From assembly GCF_027887165.1 (NCBI RefSeq), contig NC_077232.1:7905891-7969890 (forward strand): DNA of 64,000 bases, read 5' to 3'. Position numbers and translations under genes: made by a program. The notes below the pieces were generated by a model. It was not told the DNA's origin. It made no database searches and worked only from the letters and a program-made list of their open reading frames with translations. The stretch comes from Monodelphis domestica (Eukaryota > Chordata > Mammalia > Didelphimorphia > Didelphidae). Positions 23,405-33,556 of this stretch are shown one piece after another (positions within the stretch are counted from its first letter, which is position 1; the number at the start of each line of letters is the position of its first letter).

Positions 23405-23556
23405 TCCCCCCCCAGTCACTAGATTTTAATATCTTGGCAGATCAGTAGCCAAGAATATTTTTTGTGTAAATTTCTTCACATGCAGGAGGACATATGATCA
23501 ATCACAAAATCTCTGTGCTGAAAGGGACTTGAGAAGGCACCCAGTACCTCACAAAT

Positions 23557-23569
23557 NNNNNNNNNNNNN
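23557..23569. other. Assembly gap of 13 N
   Basis: The gap replaces the head of the SINE that follows. The true length of the missing sequence is unknown. Confidence 0.99.
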
Positions 23570-23680
23570 TTTCTTGGCTGTGTGACCCTGAGCAAGTCAC
23601 TTCCTCCTGACTGCCTAGCCTTTGCCATTCCTCTGTTTTGGAATTGATTCTCAGAGGGAAGGGAAGGGCTAAAAAAGGAT
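23570..23680 (+). repeat. CORE-SINE, 3' half after the gap
   Basis: The CORE segment (tgtgtgaccctgagcaagtcac) and a diverged tail follow the gap directly. Confidence 0.75.
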
Positions 23681-24464
23681 GGGTTGATGGGACGCCCAGT
23701 CCATCCTTGGCGCCTTCACCAAGTCCAGAGTTCTCATGTCTCCCACCCTGCATCCGCCTTGGCCCCAGAGGCCTCAGAATCCCCCTGTTGGCGCTGTAAA
23801 CCATCCCCGTCTGCGTGTCCGTGTGTGTATGGGGTGCTCCTCGCCCCCTCTCCTCCCAGGCTCTTCAGAGCTGCAGGGGGCCAGGGCAGGAGGAAGCAGG
23901 AAGGGAAAGCGGGAGGAGGAGGGAAAACACTCCCTGCCCTTCCCCCATGTCTGCCAGGGATCCCAATGCGGGTCAGAGATTTTCTTTACTTTCAGGGGAG
24001 GTTTAAAGCATCCATCCATGGGACCCTCCCCGCAGCCGCCCCTTCTAACTGCCACAAACCACCTCCCAGCACTGAACGGCTCCTGGGCTTGCAAGGGGAA
24101 AGCTGGGTCATTTCCCACCCAAGTCCATACTGAAGCGGGGAGAGAGCACCTTTGGGTGCTCAGGAATGCTGACCTCTCCTTGGAGTCTGAGGCGGGCAGC
24201 CTCTCACCAAGGGAACCAAGGGAAGGTTCCAGAGCCTGGGCATGGATCAGATCTCCTGCTGGCTGGCCTTGGCCATGGGGCCAGGAAGAAGGGCTGGGTT
24301 CCTCCAGGGATCCCAGGCAAGTGGGCAGCAGGCAGAAAGCAGAGGAGTTGGGCCTCAGAGGAAGGACCTGCCCCATGGAGGGTTTGCTCTGGGCCGAGCA
24401 CTGAGCCCAGCACTCAGAGACCAGCCACATGTATCCTCCAGGAGCTTACCGCAGTCAGCTGCAA

Positions 24465-24696
24465 GAGTGGTATTTGCTGGGGGCAGCTGGGTGGCTCAGT
24501 GGATGGAGAGCCAGGCCTAGAGACAGGAGGTCCTGGGTTCAAATCTGGCCTCGGCCACTTCATTGCTGTGTGACCCTGGGCAAGTCCCTTAACCCCCACT
24601 GCCTAGCCCTTACTGCTCTTCTGCCTTGGAACCAGTACATAGTATTGACTCCAAGACAAAAGATGAGGGTTTGTTAAAAAATGAGTGGTATTTGCT
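24465..24696 (+). repeat. CORE-SINE with 14-bp target-site duplication
   Basis: gagtggtatttgct is found at 24465-24478 and again at 24683-24696. Between them lies a complete SINE with head, CORE and tail. Confidence 0.9.
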
Positions 24697-24824
24697 CAGG
24701 GTGGGTCCTAACTGCCCTTGCTTGGCCAATCTTGCTTGTTGCTCCTGCCCTGAGCTGTTGGGCTCCCCAGAATTACTCACCTAGTGGCCAGTTTTCCTCT
24801 ATATGCTCATTTGTCCATATTAAT

Positions 24825-25130
24825 CATTAATAAGCTTTATTAGACATCTCCTGTGTGCCGGACATTGTATAATTGGGGCAAAAGTGAAGCAGCTCCTGCC
24901 CTCCCACTTCCATTTAATTGGGGAGCAAGCGCAGGTGTCTAGAGCAATAATAATAGCTACCATTTCTTTAGCCTTGACCATATGCCAGGCCCCATGCTAA
25001 GTATTCTACAAATATTCTCTCATTTCTCCTCACAATAAGCCAGGCAGGTCCCATTTCACAGATGAGGAAACTGAGGCAAATAGACACCAAACATTTACAA
25101 GGTCACCTGAATGCTTGGGGCTGGGAGTAG
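24825..25130 (-). repeat. L2/L3-like piece followed by MIR, antisense
   Basis: The part at 24825-24930 has 'attagacatctcctgtgtgccgg', as in antisense L2/L3. The part at 24945-25130 has 'accatttctttagccttgac', 'cctcacaataagcc' and 'cagatgaggaaactgaggc', the order of an antisense MIR. Confidence 0.65.
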
Positions 25131-25689
25131 ATGAGGAGTTGCATGTAAGGTAAATTAGGAATCCCCAGAGGTTGAGGAAAAGGAGAGTCTTGGGATCCAG
25201 GCCTCTTAGGATCATCAGCCTGTGGGTCTGGAGGCACAGGATGGTAAATGGAGGTCTCGTAGGAAGAATATCAAGAAGGCCAGTGTGGATCATAGAGTGC
25301 ATAAAGGGGAGTCATGCCTGCAGGAAGACTGAGAAGGGGGTGCCAGTCTTCCTGTCTTTTTGGAGATGGAGGGACAATGAGTATTTTGCCTCCACCAGAC
25401 CAACTGTCATACCTACCAGACCTGCCCTCCTTTGTGACAAGGAAGGGCTGGATGGGGAGGAGAGATGGGAGGGAGTATACAGAAAAGGGGGTGATGGAAG
25501 AACAAGCTATCAATGAGGGCAATATTTTAAGTAAAATCAAAGGAAGGGCTCAGAACCGAAGCAACTCTTAGTGGGAGATTCCCAGTTGCTCTGGAGGTTA
25601 GAGTTACTGGGATTCTTGAACTCTGGCTGGGGATGGACAAAGCAAACTGGGGGTCTGAGCAAAGGAATCTGGATGTGACACCAGAGGAC

Positions 25690-25830
25690 TTGGGGAGGAT
25701 CCCTCCAAAGCCAGCTTGGCTGTGGGAACTTGGGAAAAGGTCTTCATTTCTCTAAGCCTCAGTTGTCTCCTTTGTGAAACAGGAAAGTTGACTTTGAGGA
25801 CTCTAAAGTCCTTTAAAAGTCTCAATTTCT
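25690..25830 (+). repeat. MIR fragment
   Basis: The motifs 'aacttgggaaaaggtcttcatttctctaag' and 'cctcagttgtctcctttgtgaaac' give the CORE and 3' part of a diverged MIR. Confidence 0.55.
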
Positions 25831-26094
25831 GAGCCTGGGATTTCAGGGCAAAATATGACCTGTAAACATTGGGAAGGCACTAAGGGAAAGTAATCCAAGG
25901 CTTGGAAAGGAGTGAAGAAGAGAGGGATGGATGGAGAGAGCAATCAGGGAAGCACTTTTGGAACAGGGAGATTGTAAAGGAAGGAGAGACCCTTTTGGTG
26001 GAGATTGATTGGAGAGACACAGTCAGTCAATCAACAGGCACTTATTAACCACTTACTGTGTGTCAGGAAGAATCCTATGGAAAGACAAGGGGAG

Positions 26095-26273
26095 GAGCAA
26101 CTAGGTGGCTGGTAGATAGAAAGCCAACCCTAGAGGTGGGAGGTCCTGAGTTTAAATGTGACCTTAGACACTTACTAGCTATGTGACCTGGGCAAATTAT
26201 TTAACCTCCATTGTCTAGACCTTACTGCTCTTCTGCCTTGGAACTAATACTTAATATTGATTCTAAGACAGAT
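26095..26273 (+). repeat. CORE-SINE running into a GGAA array
   Basis: The head, CORE and tail are all present. The tail end (ctaagacagat) passes straight into the GGAA repeat, which probably grew from the purine-rich SINE end. Confidence 0.8.
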
Positions 26274-26345
26274 GGAAGGAAGGAAGGAAGGAAGGAAGGA
26301 AGGAAGGAAGGAAGGAAGGAAGGAAGGAAGGAAGGAAGGAAGGAA
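26274..26345 (+). repeat. (GGAA)18 microsatellite
   Basis: Seventy-two bases of uninterrupted ggaa repeat. Confidence 0.97.
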
Positions 26346-26890
26346 CTCTCAACCCCCATCTAAAGAGTTATTTGATGTCCCTTGATTGGGGAATGACTGA
26401 ACAAATTGTAGTATATGATGGTGATGGAAACTATTAATGACCTGGAGGGATTCCATGTGAACTGGAACAACCTCCATGAATTGATGCAGAGTGAGAGGAG
26501 CAGAACCAGGAAAACATTGTACAGAGAAGGATACATTGTAGCACAATTGAATGTAACTGACTTCAACCCTAGTAGCAATGCAAATGACCCAGGACAATCC
26601 CAACAGACTTATGAGAAAGAAGCTCTTCACATCCGGAGAAAGGACTGGGGGAGTGGAAACCCAGAAGAAAAACATATGACTTATCACTTGTTTGTATGGG
26701 TATATGATTTGGGATTTTGGCTTTAAAAGATTACTTTGTTACAAAAATGAACAATATGGAAATACATATAAAGTAAAAACATTTGTATAACCCAGTGGAG
26801 TTGCTGGTTGGTTCTGGGAGTGGGGAGGGAAGGGGGGAAGGAAAGAAAATGAATCATGTAAATATGAAAAAAATATTTTAAAAAATTAAG
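26346..26890 (+). mobile_element. L1 3' end fragment, diverged
   Basis: The motifs 'ccttgattggggaatgactgaacaaattgtag', 'ggaacaacctccatgaattgatgcagag' and 'cccagtggagttgctggttgg', then an A-rich end, match the ORF2 C-terminus and 3' UTR of marsupial-type L1. It follows the GGAA array directly. Confidence 0.7.
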
Positions 26891-27454
26891 ATGTAAAATG
26901 TAAAAAATGAGAAAAGAGCTATTTAATGAACATTTATTAGCAACCTCCTATATAAAGGAGAGGCACTGTAAGCAAGTGGTTAGAGAGCTTGGTCTGGATT
27001 TCCCCTCTGTGTGCCAGGCTTGGAGTCAGGAGGACCTGGCCTCAGACTCTAGCCCTGAGCAATTCATCTGACCTCTCCTAGTTTTAGAGCCCAAATTCTA
27101 GACAAACTGCATCTTAGAAGGAGGGCCATGTACCCTGGGAGCTCTGAAGCCTTCAAAAGCACAGGGTGTACCAGGTGCTCCAGGCCCTCTGGACACTGAA
27201 ACATTTCCACTCTCTCAATCCTTTCATCAGAAAAAAATTTCAGCATGGAAAATCTCCGAAAGGATGGATGAGTCACAGTCTGTGTGTGTTGGGTTTCTGG
27301 GCTGCTGGCTGTGCCTTCCCATAACTGCATCTCTCTTAGTCTTTCTCATCTCAGGGTGTGTTTGTCCTGGTTGAGTGTACAACAGTTTTATCTCAGTTGT
27401 CATCACAAAAATAATGAGAACTCACATCTGGAACATTTTGGCCCAGAAGAATTT

Positions 27455-27600
27455 GGGAGAGGAGGAGGAGGTGTGCCCAGAAGACTTAGGTTTTGAATCC
27501 TGTCTCTGTCCCTCCTTCCTCTGTGATCTCGGCCAATTCCTTCCCAACTCTAGGCCTCAGTTTTCTCCTCTGTAAAATGGGAGTAGAGTTGGGGAGGAAT
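27455..27600 (+). repeat. MIR fragment
   Basis: The stretch 'gaatcctgtctctgtccctcc' through 'cctcagttttctcctctgtaaaatggg' is typical of MIR in sense orientation. Confidence 0.65.
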
Positions 27601-27985
27601 CAGAGGTTCTTCACCTTAGGATCATGAATACTTTAGATTTGGAGAATCAATGAACTTGGATGGGAAAACAATTTCCTCTTTCTTTTTTGGGATCTTTGTT
27701 TTTCTTTGCAATCCTGCCTTTTATTAAACAATGCACTTAAAAACATGATTCTGTAAAGGGTCCACATGCTTCTCCAGGCTGTCCCAGCTGGATAGGATAC
27801 ATACAAAAAGGGGAAGAAGCTGATTACTAAAGCAAGCCCTTTCCAGCTCTAAAGGTGTGATCTGGGGGCTACCTTGCTTGAAGACAGAGGGCTTGACAAG
27901 AGAGGGCCTATGGACTGGCCCAAAGCAGGAAAAACAACAAATATTAAATGAACAAATTTGCCCCTGAATTATCCAACTCATCAAG

Positions 27986-29101
27986 AATCCACTTGGTAGA
28001 GGGCAGCTGGGTATCTCAGTGGATTGAGAGCTAGGCCTAGAGATGGGAGGTCCTAGGTTCGAATCTGGCCTCAGATGCTTCCCAGCTGCAATACCAAGTG
28101 GGGAATGGACTTGTTTGTACAAAAATATTTATAACTGTGCTCTTTGTGGTGGCAAAAAACTGGAAAATGAAGGGGTGCCCTTCAGTTGGGGAATGACTGA
28201 ACAAATTGTGGTATATGATAGTGAAGGAATACTCTTGTGCTATAAGGAATGATGAATAGGAGGATTTCACAAGAGCTGGAAAGACCTCTGTGAACTGATG
28301 CAAAGTGAAATAAGAAGAACCAGGAGGATATTGTACACAGAAACTGAAACATTGTGGGATGATCAAATGTGTCAAAATAGACTCGAATCCAGGACTTCAA
28401 TCCCCAGAAATCCTTGCTCCACTTCCCCAGAATGCCCTCGAATCTCACTGAATTCTCACCTGGGCTGAGAGCGAGATGGGGTATTTAAACCTGGTTGTGA
28501 ATAGGCTTGGGCTCTTTTCCACTTCCATTTTGGAGCAGACGCATCTCTTTCATGATGTGAGGTTATCTTGTCTAGGTCTCTCTGGCCTAGGCATGTGCTT
28601 TCTTATTCTGTATTTTCTTTAATCCTTAACCTTTAATGAACCTCATAAAAATATAATACTACTTGCAGAGAGAAACTACTTTCTACATGCCTCAGTTTCC
28701 CTAAATTTTAATCTTTACAAATGTGACAGATTTTGCTACTAACAGCAATACAATGATCCAGGACAAAATCCAGAGGGATTTATGAAACTATGCTATCCAC
28801 AGCTAGAGAAAGAACTGTGGGAGTAAAAATGCAGAAGAAAACACACGATTTGTCACTTGTTTATATGGATTTATGATTTGGGGTTTGGGTTGTAAAAGAT
28901 AACTCTATTACAAAAATGAATAATATGGAAATGAGTTTTGAGTGATAATCCATGTATAACCCAGTGGAATTGCTTGTCCACTCCAGGAGTGGTGAAGAAA
29001 GAGGGGAGGGAGACAATATGAATCATGTAACCATGGAAAACTTATGTGTACATTTGTTACAAGAATAAAATAAAGGGAAAAAACCAAATCCACTTGGTAG
29101 A
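27986..29101 (+). mobile_element. SINE-L1 chimeric insertion
   Basis: A 15-bp duplication, aatccacttggtaga, stands at 27986-28000 and again, identical, at 29087-29101. Between them lie the first 89 or so bases of a CORE-SINE (28001 to about 28089), then at once an L1 3' end (from about 28090; 'gtacaaaaatatttataactgtgctctttgtggtggc') ending in an A-rich tail. Because one duplication encloses both parts, they most simply arrived as one molecule, for example through template switching. A solo LTR (28370-28719) entered later. Confidence 0.75.
28370..28719. repeat. Solo LTR, about 350 bp
   Basis: The block begins tgtcaaaatag and ends tctttaca (TG...CA), and is flanked by the 4-bp duplication aatg at 28366-28369 and 28720-28723. 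The L1 sequence resumes exactly after it. It contains a TATA-like 'gggtatttaaacc' (about 28480) and an A/T-rich 'cataaaaatataata' near 28645, which suggests plus orientation. No internal viral genes remain. The family is not recognised; 4-bp duplications are common in class I ERVs. Confidence 0.7.
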
Positions 29102-29306
29102 AAGTGGATGGGTGGCTCAGTGGATAGAAAGCCAGCTTGGAGACAGGAAATCCTGGGTTCAAAATTCAGACCCTTCCTAGCTGTGTGACCCTGGGTAAGT
29201 CACTAAACTCTCTCCCATTGCCTAGCCTTTACTGTTCTTTTGCTTTTGAACAAATGCACAACATTGATTCTAAGACAGAAGGTAAGAGTTTTTTAAAAAA
29301 GAGAGA
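29102..29306 (+). repeat. CORE-SINE
   Basis: This is a full SINE ending in 'aagagttttttaaaaaag'. The bases after it (agtcacttggaactc, from about 29308) resemble the duplication just before it, so the same target seems to have been used again. Confidence 0.8.
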
Positions 29307-29879
29307 AGTCACTTGGAACTCTTGAGATCTCCTAGATCATACCCTTCTCTAGTCCCATAAATGCCCACTAGGAGTCCAGGCCCATCTGCCTTCTCTATCC
29401 TCCTCCCCTGCCCCAATGCACCAGCCCCCACCCTCCCCACTCCATCTCCATTTCAATGATATTCAGTTTGAAGATGGTCTCATCTGGTCTAGCTTGGTGC
29501 TGAGAGCAGGGGAAAAAGGCCAGAAAACAATCCCTGCCCTCAGCCTACATGGGGGGAGGGGGCAGGGCAGGACAGATTCCCAGGTAAGAAGTACAGACAG
29601 ACTTATAATAAAGGAATTTGGAGAGGAGGGTGGAGAAAGAGCCCTGCTAGCTTCTGGGAAGGCCCCGGAGGCCTGGCAGGGGCCTGGTGGTAAGGTGGCA
29701 AGAAGCCCAGAGTGAGAGGCCAGAGGAATGTTCTCACTGATTTCAAATGTCACCCTTTCCTTCAAAACACAAAGTGGCTCCCCTAGGCCCTAGGAAACAG
29801 GACAAAACAAGGCCGCTCCTCCTCCACCCCTTGGCTCCACCTCCCTTGGCCAATCCCATTTCTCACTTCTCCCTCAACA

Positions 29880-30235
29880 AACCCTCTAGGGGCCCCAGGA
29901 TTACCACTCCTTAGCCAGGCATTCAAGGCCTTTCTACCTTTGCAGCCTCATCCCATAGGGTTCCTTCCAAATGCTCTGAATTTCAGAAATAAGACAAATT
30001 CAGACCTGTGCTCCCCCACCTCATAGGCTTGGCTGGGTCTGTTCCAGAAAAGGCTACTCAAAGCTCACAGCCTCCAGGGAGGCTTCCCTGATCTCCACCC
30101 CCACCCCTTGGTTGTGACCTTTCCCTTTAGACCTTTGGTTGGGAATGCTTCTTTCATTGAGTGACATTGGGTAGTACAGATGTCTGGGATGGGGTCACCC
30201 TGGGAGACTGTAAGTCCAGTGAGGGCAGGGGATAG
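29880..30235 (+). repeat. L2 LINE 3' region
   Basis: The motifs 'caggcattcaaggcctttctacctttgc', 'gcctcatccc' and 'gaggcttccctgatctcc' appear in the order of L2. No gene is visible in the surrounding 29310-33185 apart from repeats. Confidence 0.6.
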
Positions 30236-30249
30236 CTGGTTTTTGTTTT

Positions 30250-30425
30250 TTCTCAACCCTTACCTTCTGCCTTAGCATCCATACTAAGTGTCAATTCCAG
30301 AGCAGAAGAGCAGTCTGGGTTAGGCAATGGGGGTTAAGTGACTTGTTCAGGGTCCCCCCACTAGGAAGTGTCTGTGGGCAACTTTGAACCCAGGACCTCC
30401 CGTCTCCAGGCCTGAACCTCAGCTG
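30250..30425 (-). repeat. CORE-SINE
   Basis: The tail complement (aacccttaccttctgcctt), the CORE and the head are visible. A short C-run has replaced part of the CORE. Confidence 0.8.
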
Positions 30426-31005
30426 ACCTGGGCATAGTGTCTTGCTGAGAAATGCAGGTTGGCAATGGAGTTTGATCCATATTATGGGATCTGATTGAGG
30501 CTTGCTCTGGATGATTAAACAAGGAGGTCAGCTTGCATCAGTCATTTATTGGAGTTGAATTTCCCATCCTGGGAGCTTCCCCTTTCCCGTGTGAGTCCAT
30601 GTTCCCCCTACGAAAATCACCGACTCTCCTGCAGGCCTGACTCAGGCAGGGGCCTAGTTAATGGGCCTCTGAGGGAGAAGCCTTTGTCTGCCTGGAGAAT
30701 GGGTGCGAAGGACTGTTTATTTGAAATAGGTTCTCTGCTTCCCCCTGTTGGCACCCATGATTTGCCTGACCTTGTCCGGGTTCTGGCTGCCAGAAGAGGG
30801 AAGCTGCCCGGTGGGGAATGGAGACGACTTGTGGCTAATGCTTTCTGCACCCACCAACCAGGCACCCAGGGCACCCAGGACCTGGAATATTGCCTCGGCT
30901 GGTCTTTGGTGGCTATAAGAAAGGCTCCTGAGCTCTCATCCCGGCCAGGCCTTGGTTACGGAGGAGCCCTGGACCCCGCTTAGCGGCCACTGCTACCCTG
31001 ACTGA

Positions 31006-31128
31006 TGGGCAGCTAGATGGCTCCATGGGCTGGAGTCAGGAAAACCCGAGTTCAAATCCAGCCTCAAACACGCATTCGCTGAGGGACCCTGGGCGAGCCA
31101 CCTAACCCCATGCCACTCTGCCTTAGAT
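31006..31128 (+). repeat. tRNA-derived SINE, short form
   Basis: The head 'gggcagctagatggctccatggg', the B-box-like 'gagttcaaatcc' and a CORE 'gggaccctgggcgagccacctaac' are present, without the usual long tail. Confidence 0.65.
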
Positions 31129-31349
31129 AAATCTTTGCCGTTGACCTCACTCCCAGCAGCTCCCAGCCCCGTCTGGCCTGGGCCCCCAGGAAAGCCCTCT
31201 TCTCTCCCCTTCCCGAGAAGGGCAGGTGGAGGCAGAGGCCTTGGAAATAAGAAGGCCAGTCTGCTGGGGCCTCAGTGGGGGGCAAGGGGGGGGGGTCAGG
31301 ACAACCAGGACAGAAGGGGGCTCCTGGGGCAGACAGCAAAGGCCCAAAT

Positions 31350-31560
31350 AGGAGGCTCCTATGTGCCAGGCACTGTGCTGAGGCTCCTTTGACTCTCACA
31401 ACAGCCCTGGAGGGAGGGGCTGTTGTTATCTTCATTTTACAGACAAAGAAACTGAGGCAAATGGAGGTCAGACGGCTAATATTGGAGGCAGGATTTGAAC
31501 TCGAGTCTCCCTGGCTCCAGCCCTGGCACTCTATCTACTCCATCTGTCATCCAGCTACCT
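31350..31560 (-). repeat. MIR, antisense
   Basis: The motifs 'tcctatgtgccaggcactgtgctgagg', 'cattttacagacaaagaaactgaggc' and 'ggatttgaactcgag' follow MIR read backwards. Confidence 0.75.
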
Positions 31561-32029
31561 TGATTATTGGACTCCCTGTAGATCCCATCACCCGCTCTGC
31601 CTCTGCAAACCCCACAGGGAGTCTAGTGTCAGCTGGCAGGCCAAGAGAAGGCATTGGGTCTTTAGTCTGGGGCCCTGGATTCGAATCTTGACTTCTCCCT
31701 GGGTGACTGGGGACAGGTCCCTTTGCCCGGGTGGATGGCCTCCGAAGGTCCTTCCAGTGGCAGATCTCTGGAGTCAGTGAAGGGCAGGGAGGCCCTCTGG
31801 TCCCTCCATCAGAGGCTTCCAGCCTTCACGGGTGGCTCAATTCAGGGTGTGGGTTCAAATTACACCTCTGATGCTTACCCCCCACCCCAGGTCAGCCCCC
31901 TGGCCTGAGTTTCCCTTTCTGTCAAATGAGGAGAGAGGCCCCTCCCAGCTCGAGTCCTCTTGGGGGTCCTTGTCCCCCACTTTGCTGGCAGCAGACACTG
32001 GGTGGCCTGGGAAGGCCAGTGGGTCTCCT

Positions 32030-32043
32030 GCGCCATCTGCTGG
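32030..32043 (-). promoter_or_regulatory. CTCF-type motif
   Basis: The minus strand reads CCAGCAGATGGCGC, a good match to the CTCF core. It lies about 1.1 kb beyond the FRMD8 poly(A) signal. Binding is inferred only. Confidence 0.5.
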
Positions 32044-32767
32044 CCAGATACAGCGTAACAGGTCCTGCCCGCCCAGCCCGGCATTTCCTGTGGGAGGCCT
32101 GGGCGCCCCCAAACTGGCCGTCTGCCTCAGAGAATCAGGAAGGGGCTCCCTGGGCCAGGCCTAAAACCTTCTCTCTGCGGCGTCTCTGGGTCTTCCATTT
32201 TAAACATTTACATACACAACTGGGGGGCGGAGGAGGTGGAAGGTGCCCCCCTCGGGAAGCCCAGGGCAGCTGGAATCTTGGGGGAGGAGAGGGCAGTGGT
32301 CAGCGTGGGAGCCCGCAGGGAGGCGCGAGTCATCTCTGCCGCCCTGTGGGCCGTCAGTCCTCGGGTCCCTGGAGCTTGGGGCAAAGGACCATCGTGGCTG
32401 GCTGCCCCAACCAGGATTTCTGAGCTCGGCCCCTCCCTGTTACGGAGGCCCCCCTGGGAGTCCCCCCTCCCCCGCGGCTTCTCACAGCATATTCCAGATG
32501 GGTGGAAGCTGGCTGTGAGCAGGCCGCCGCTGGACGGAAATTGGACGTTCTCATCCGCAGAATGGGCTCAAGACCAGCCTGGCTGGTGGCTTGGTAGGAG
32601 GGCTGTGCTAGGATTGAAAGTGGGCTGGGACTAAAGACCCCTCAGCCCCCTGGCATTGCCCGAGGGCTCCCACAGACCATCCAGCTTACTAGGAAGGAAT
32701 CCCCCAGAGGCGCCCCAATCAGGGTTCTGGAGGGGGTGGCCCAGATTTGAGATGAGCCCTTCTCTCC

Positions 32768-32935
32768 CCTCTTGGAATCCATAGATGTAGTGGTCTGGTT
32801 CCAGGGCAGAAGAGCAGTAAAGGCTCTTCACCCATGCGGGGGAAGTGATGTGTCCGAGTCACCCAGCCAGGAAGTATCTGAGGCCAGATTGGAACTCAGG
32901 ACCTTGTTTCTAGACCTGCCTGTCTCCCTGAGCCC
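32768..32935 (-). repeat. CORE-SINE
   Basis: Readable as 'ccagggcagaagagcagtaa' and 'gtgtccgagtcacccagccaggaagtatctgagg'. It is diverged. Confidence 0.7.
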
Positions 32936-33204
32936 CCAGGCCTCCGAAGCTAGGGCAGCATGCCATTGAAGCGGGAGTATCACTGTGAATAGGAAGGGCT
33001 GTGGAGGCTCGGGCTCTCCCTTGGGAGGGCCCTGAGGGGCAGCCCGGACTCCCCCCAGGCCTGAGCCCTTGCTAGCCCCAGCCATAGCCAACACCCCGAT
33101 TTCTCAGTGGTCCGAGCGCCCCAACATCCACGGACGGTGGATTCCTGTGTAACAGGAAGCTCGGCTGGTCCGGGCCAAACCACTCCAGGAGATGCTAAAA
33201 CCAC

Positions 33205-33210
33205 TTTATT
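33205..33210 (-). terminator. FRMD8: FRMD8 poly(A) signal AATAAA
   Basis: The minus strand reads AATAAA here, followed about 20 bases on by a G/T-rich element (gagtggtttgg, about 33176-33186). It is the first full signal after the FRMD8 stop in a clean context and would give a 3' UTR of about 1.4 kb. Confidence 0.7.
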
Positions 33211-33394
33211 GTTAGTCGGCGGTTATTTATGGAATACAAAAATGAGTACCAACGTTGTAAAGGCGTGACGGGCATTAGTAAAAGAAACACCAGCTGCTGC
33301 TGGGAACGGGGCGAGGAGGATGGACGCAGGAAAGGCAGCTGCCCAGCCGCCCTGGCTCCCTCGGCGTCTGGGAGACCAAACCCTTCCCTTCTTA

Positions 33395-33556
33395 GGGTCT
33401 AGACTGGACGGCTTCCAGGGCAGAAGAGTGCCCAGGCCGGGCAATGGGTGGTGGAGGGCCCAGCGACTGGCCCAGGGTCCCCCAGCTGCGAGGTGTCTGA
33501 GGACCTCCCATTTCTGAGCCTGGCTCTCAGTTCACTGAGCCTCCAGCTGCCTCCAT
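33395..33556 (-). repeat. CORE-SINE in the FRMD8 3' UTR
   Basis: The plus strand shows 'ttccagggcagaagagtg', 'actggcccagggtcccccagctg' and 'cctggctctcagttcactgagcc', a SINE in sense with the transcript. It would be part of the mature mRNA. Confidence 0.7.

Noticed and set aside
23774-24573. Overlapping frames of 135-222 codons near 24 kb
   Set aside because: Several frames on both strands overlap in GC-rich intergenic sequence and run into a SINE. No recognised domain.
26274-26345. GGAA array as a CRISPR or satellite array
   Set aside because: It is a plain tetranucleotide microsatellite at a SINE tail with no spacers.
30737-30750. Weak CTCF-like cccctgttggcac
   Set aside because: The core differs at key positions from the two better motifs reported.
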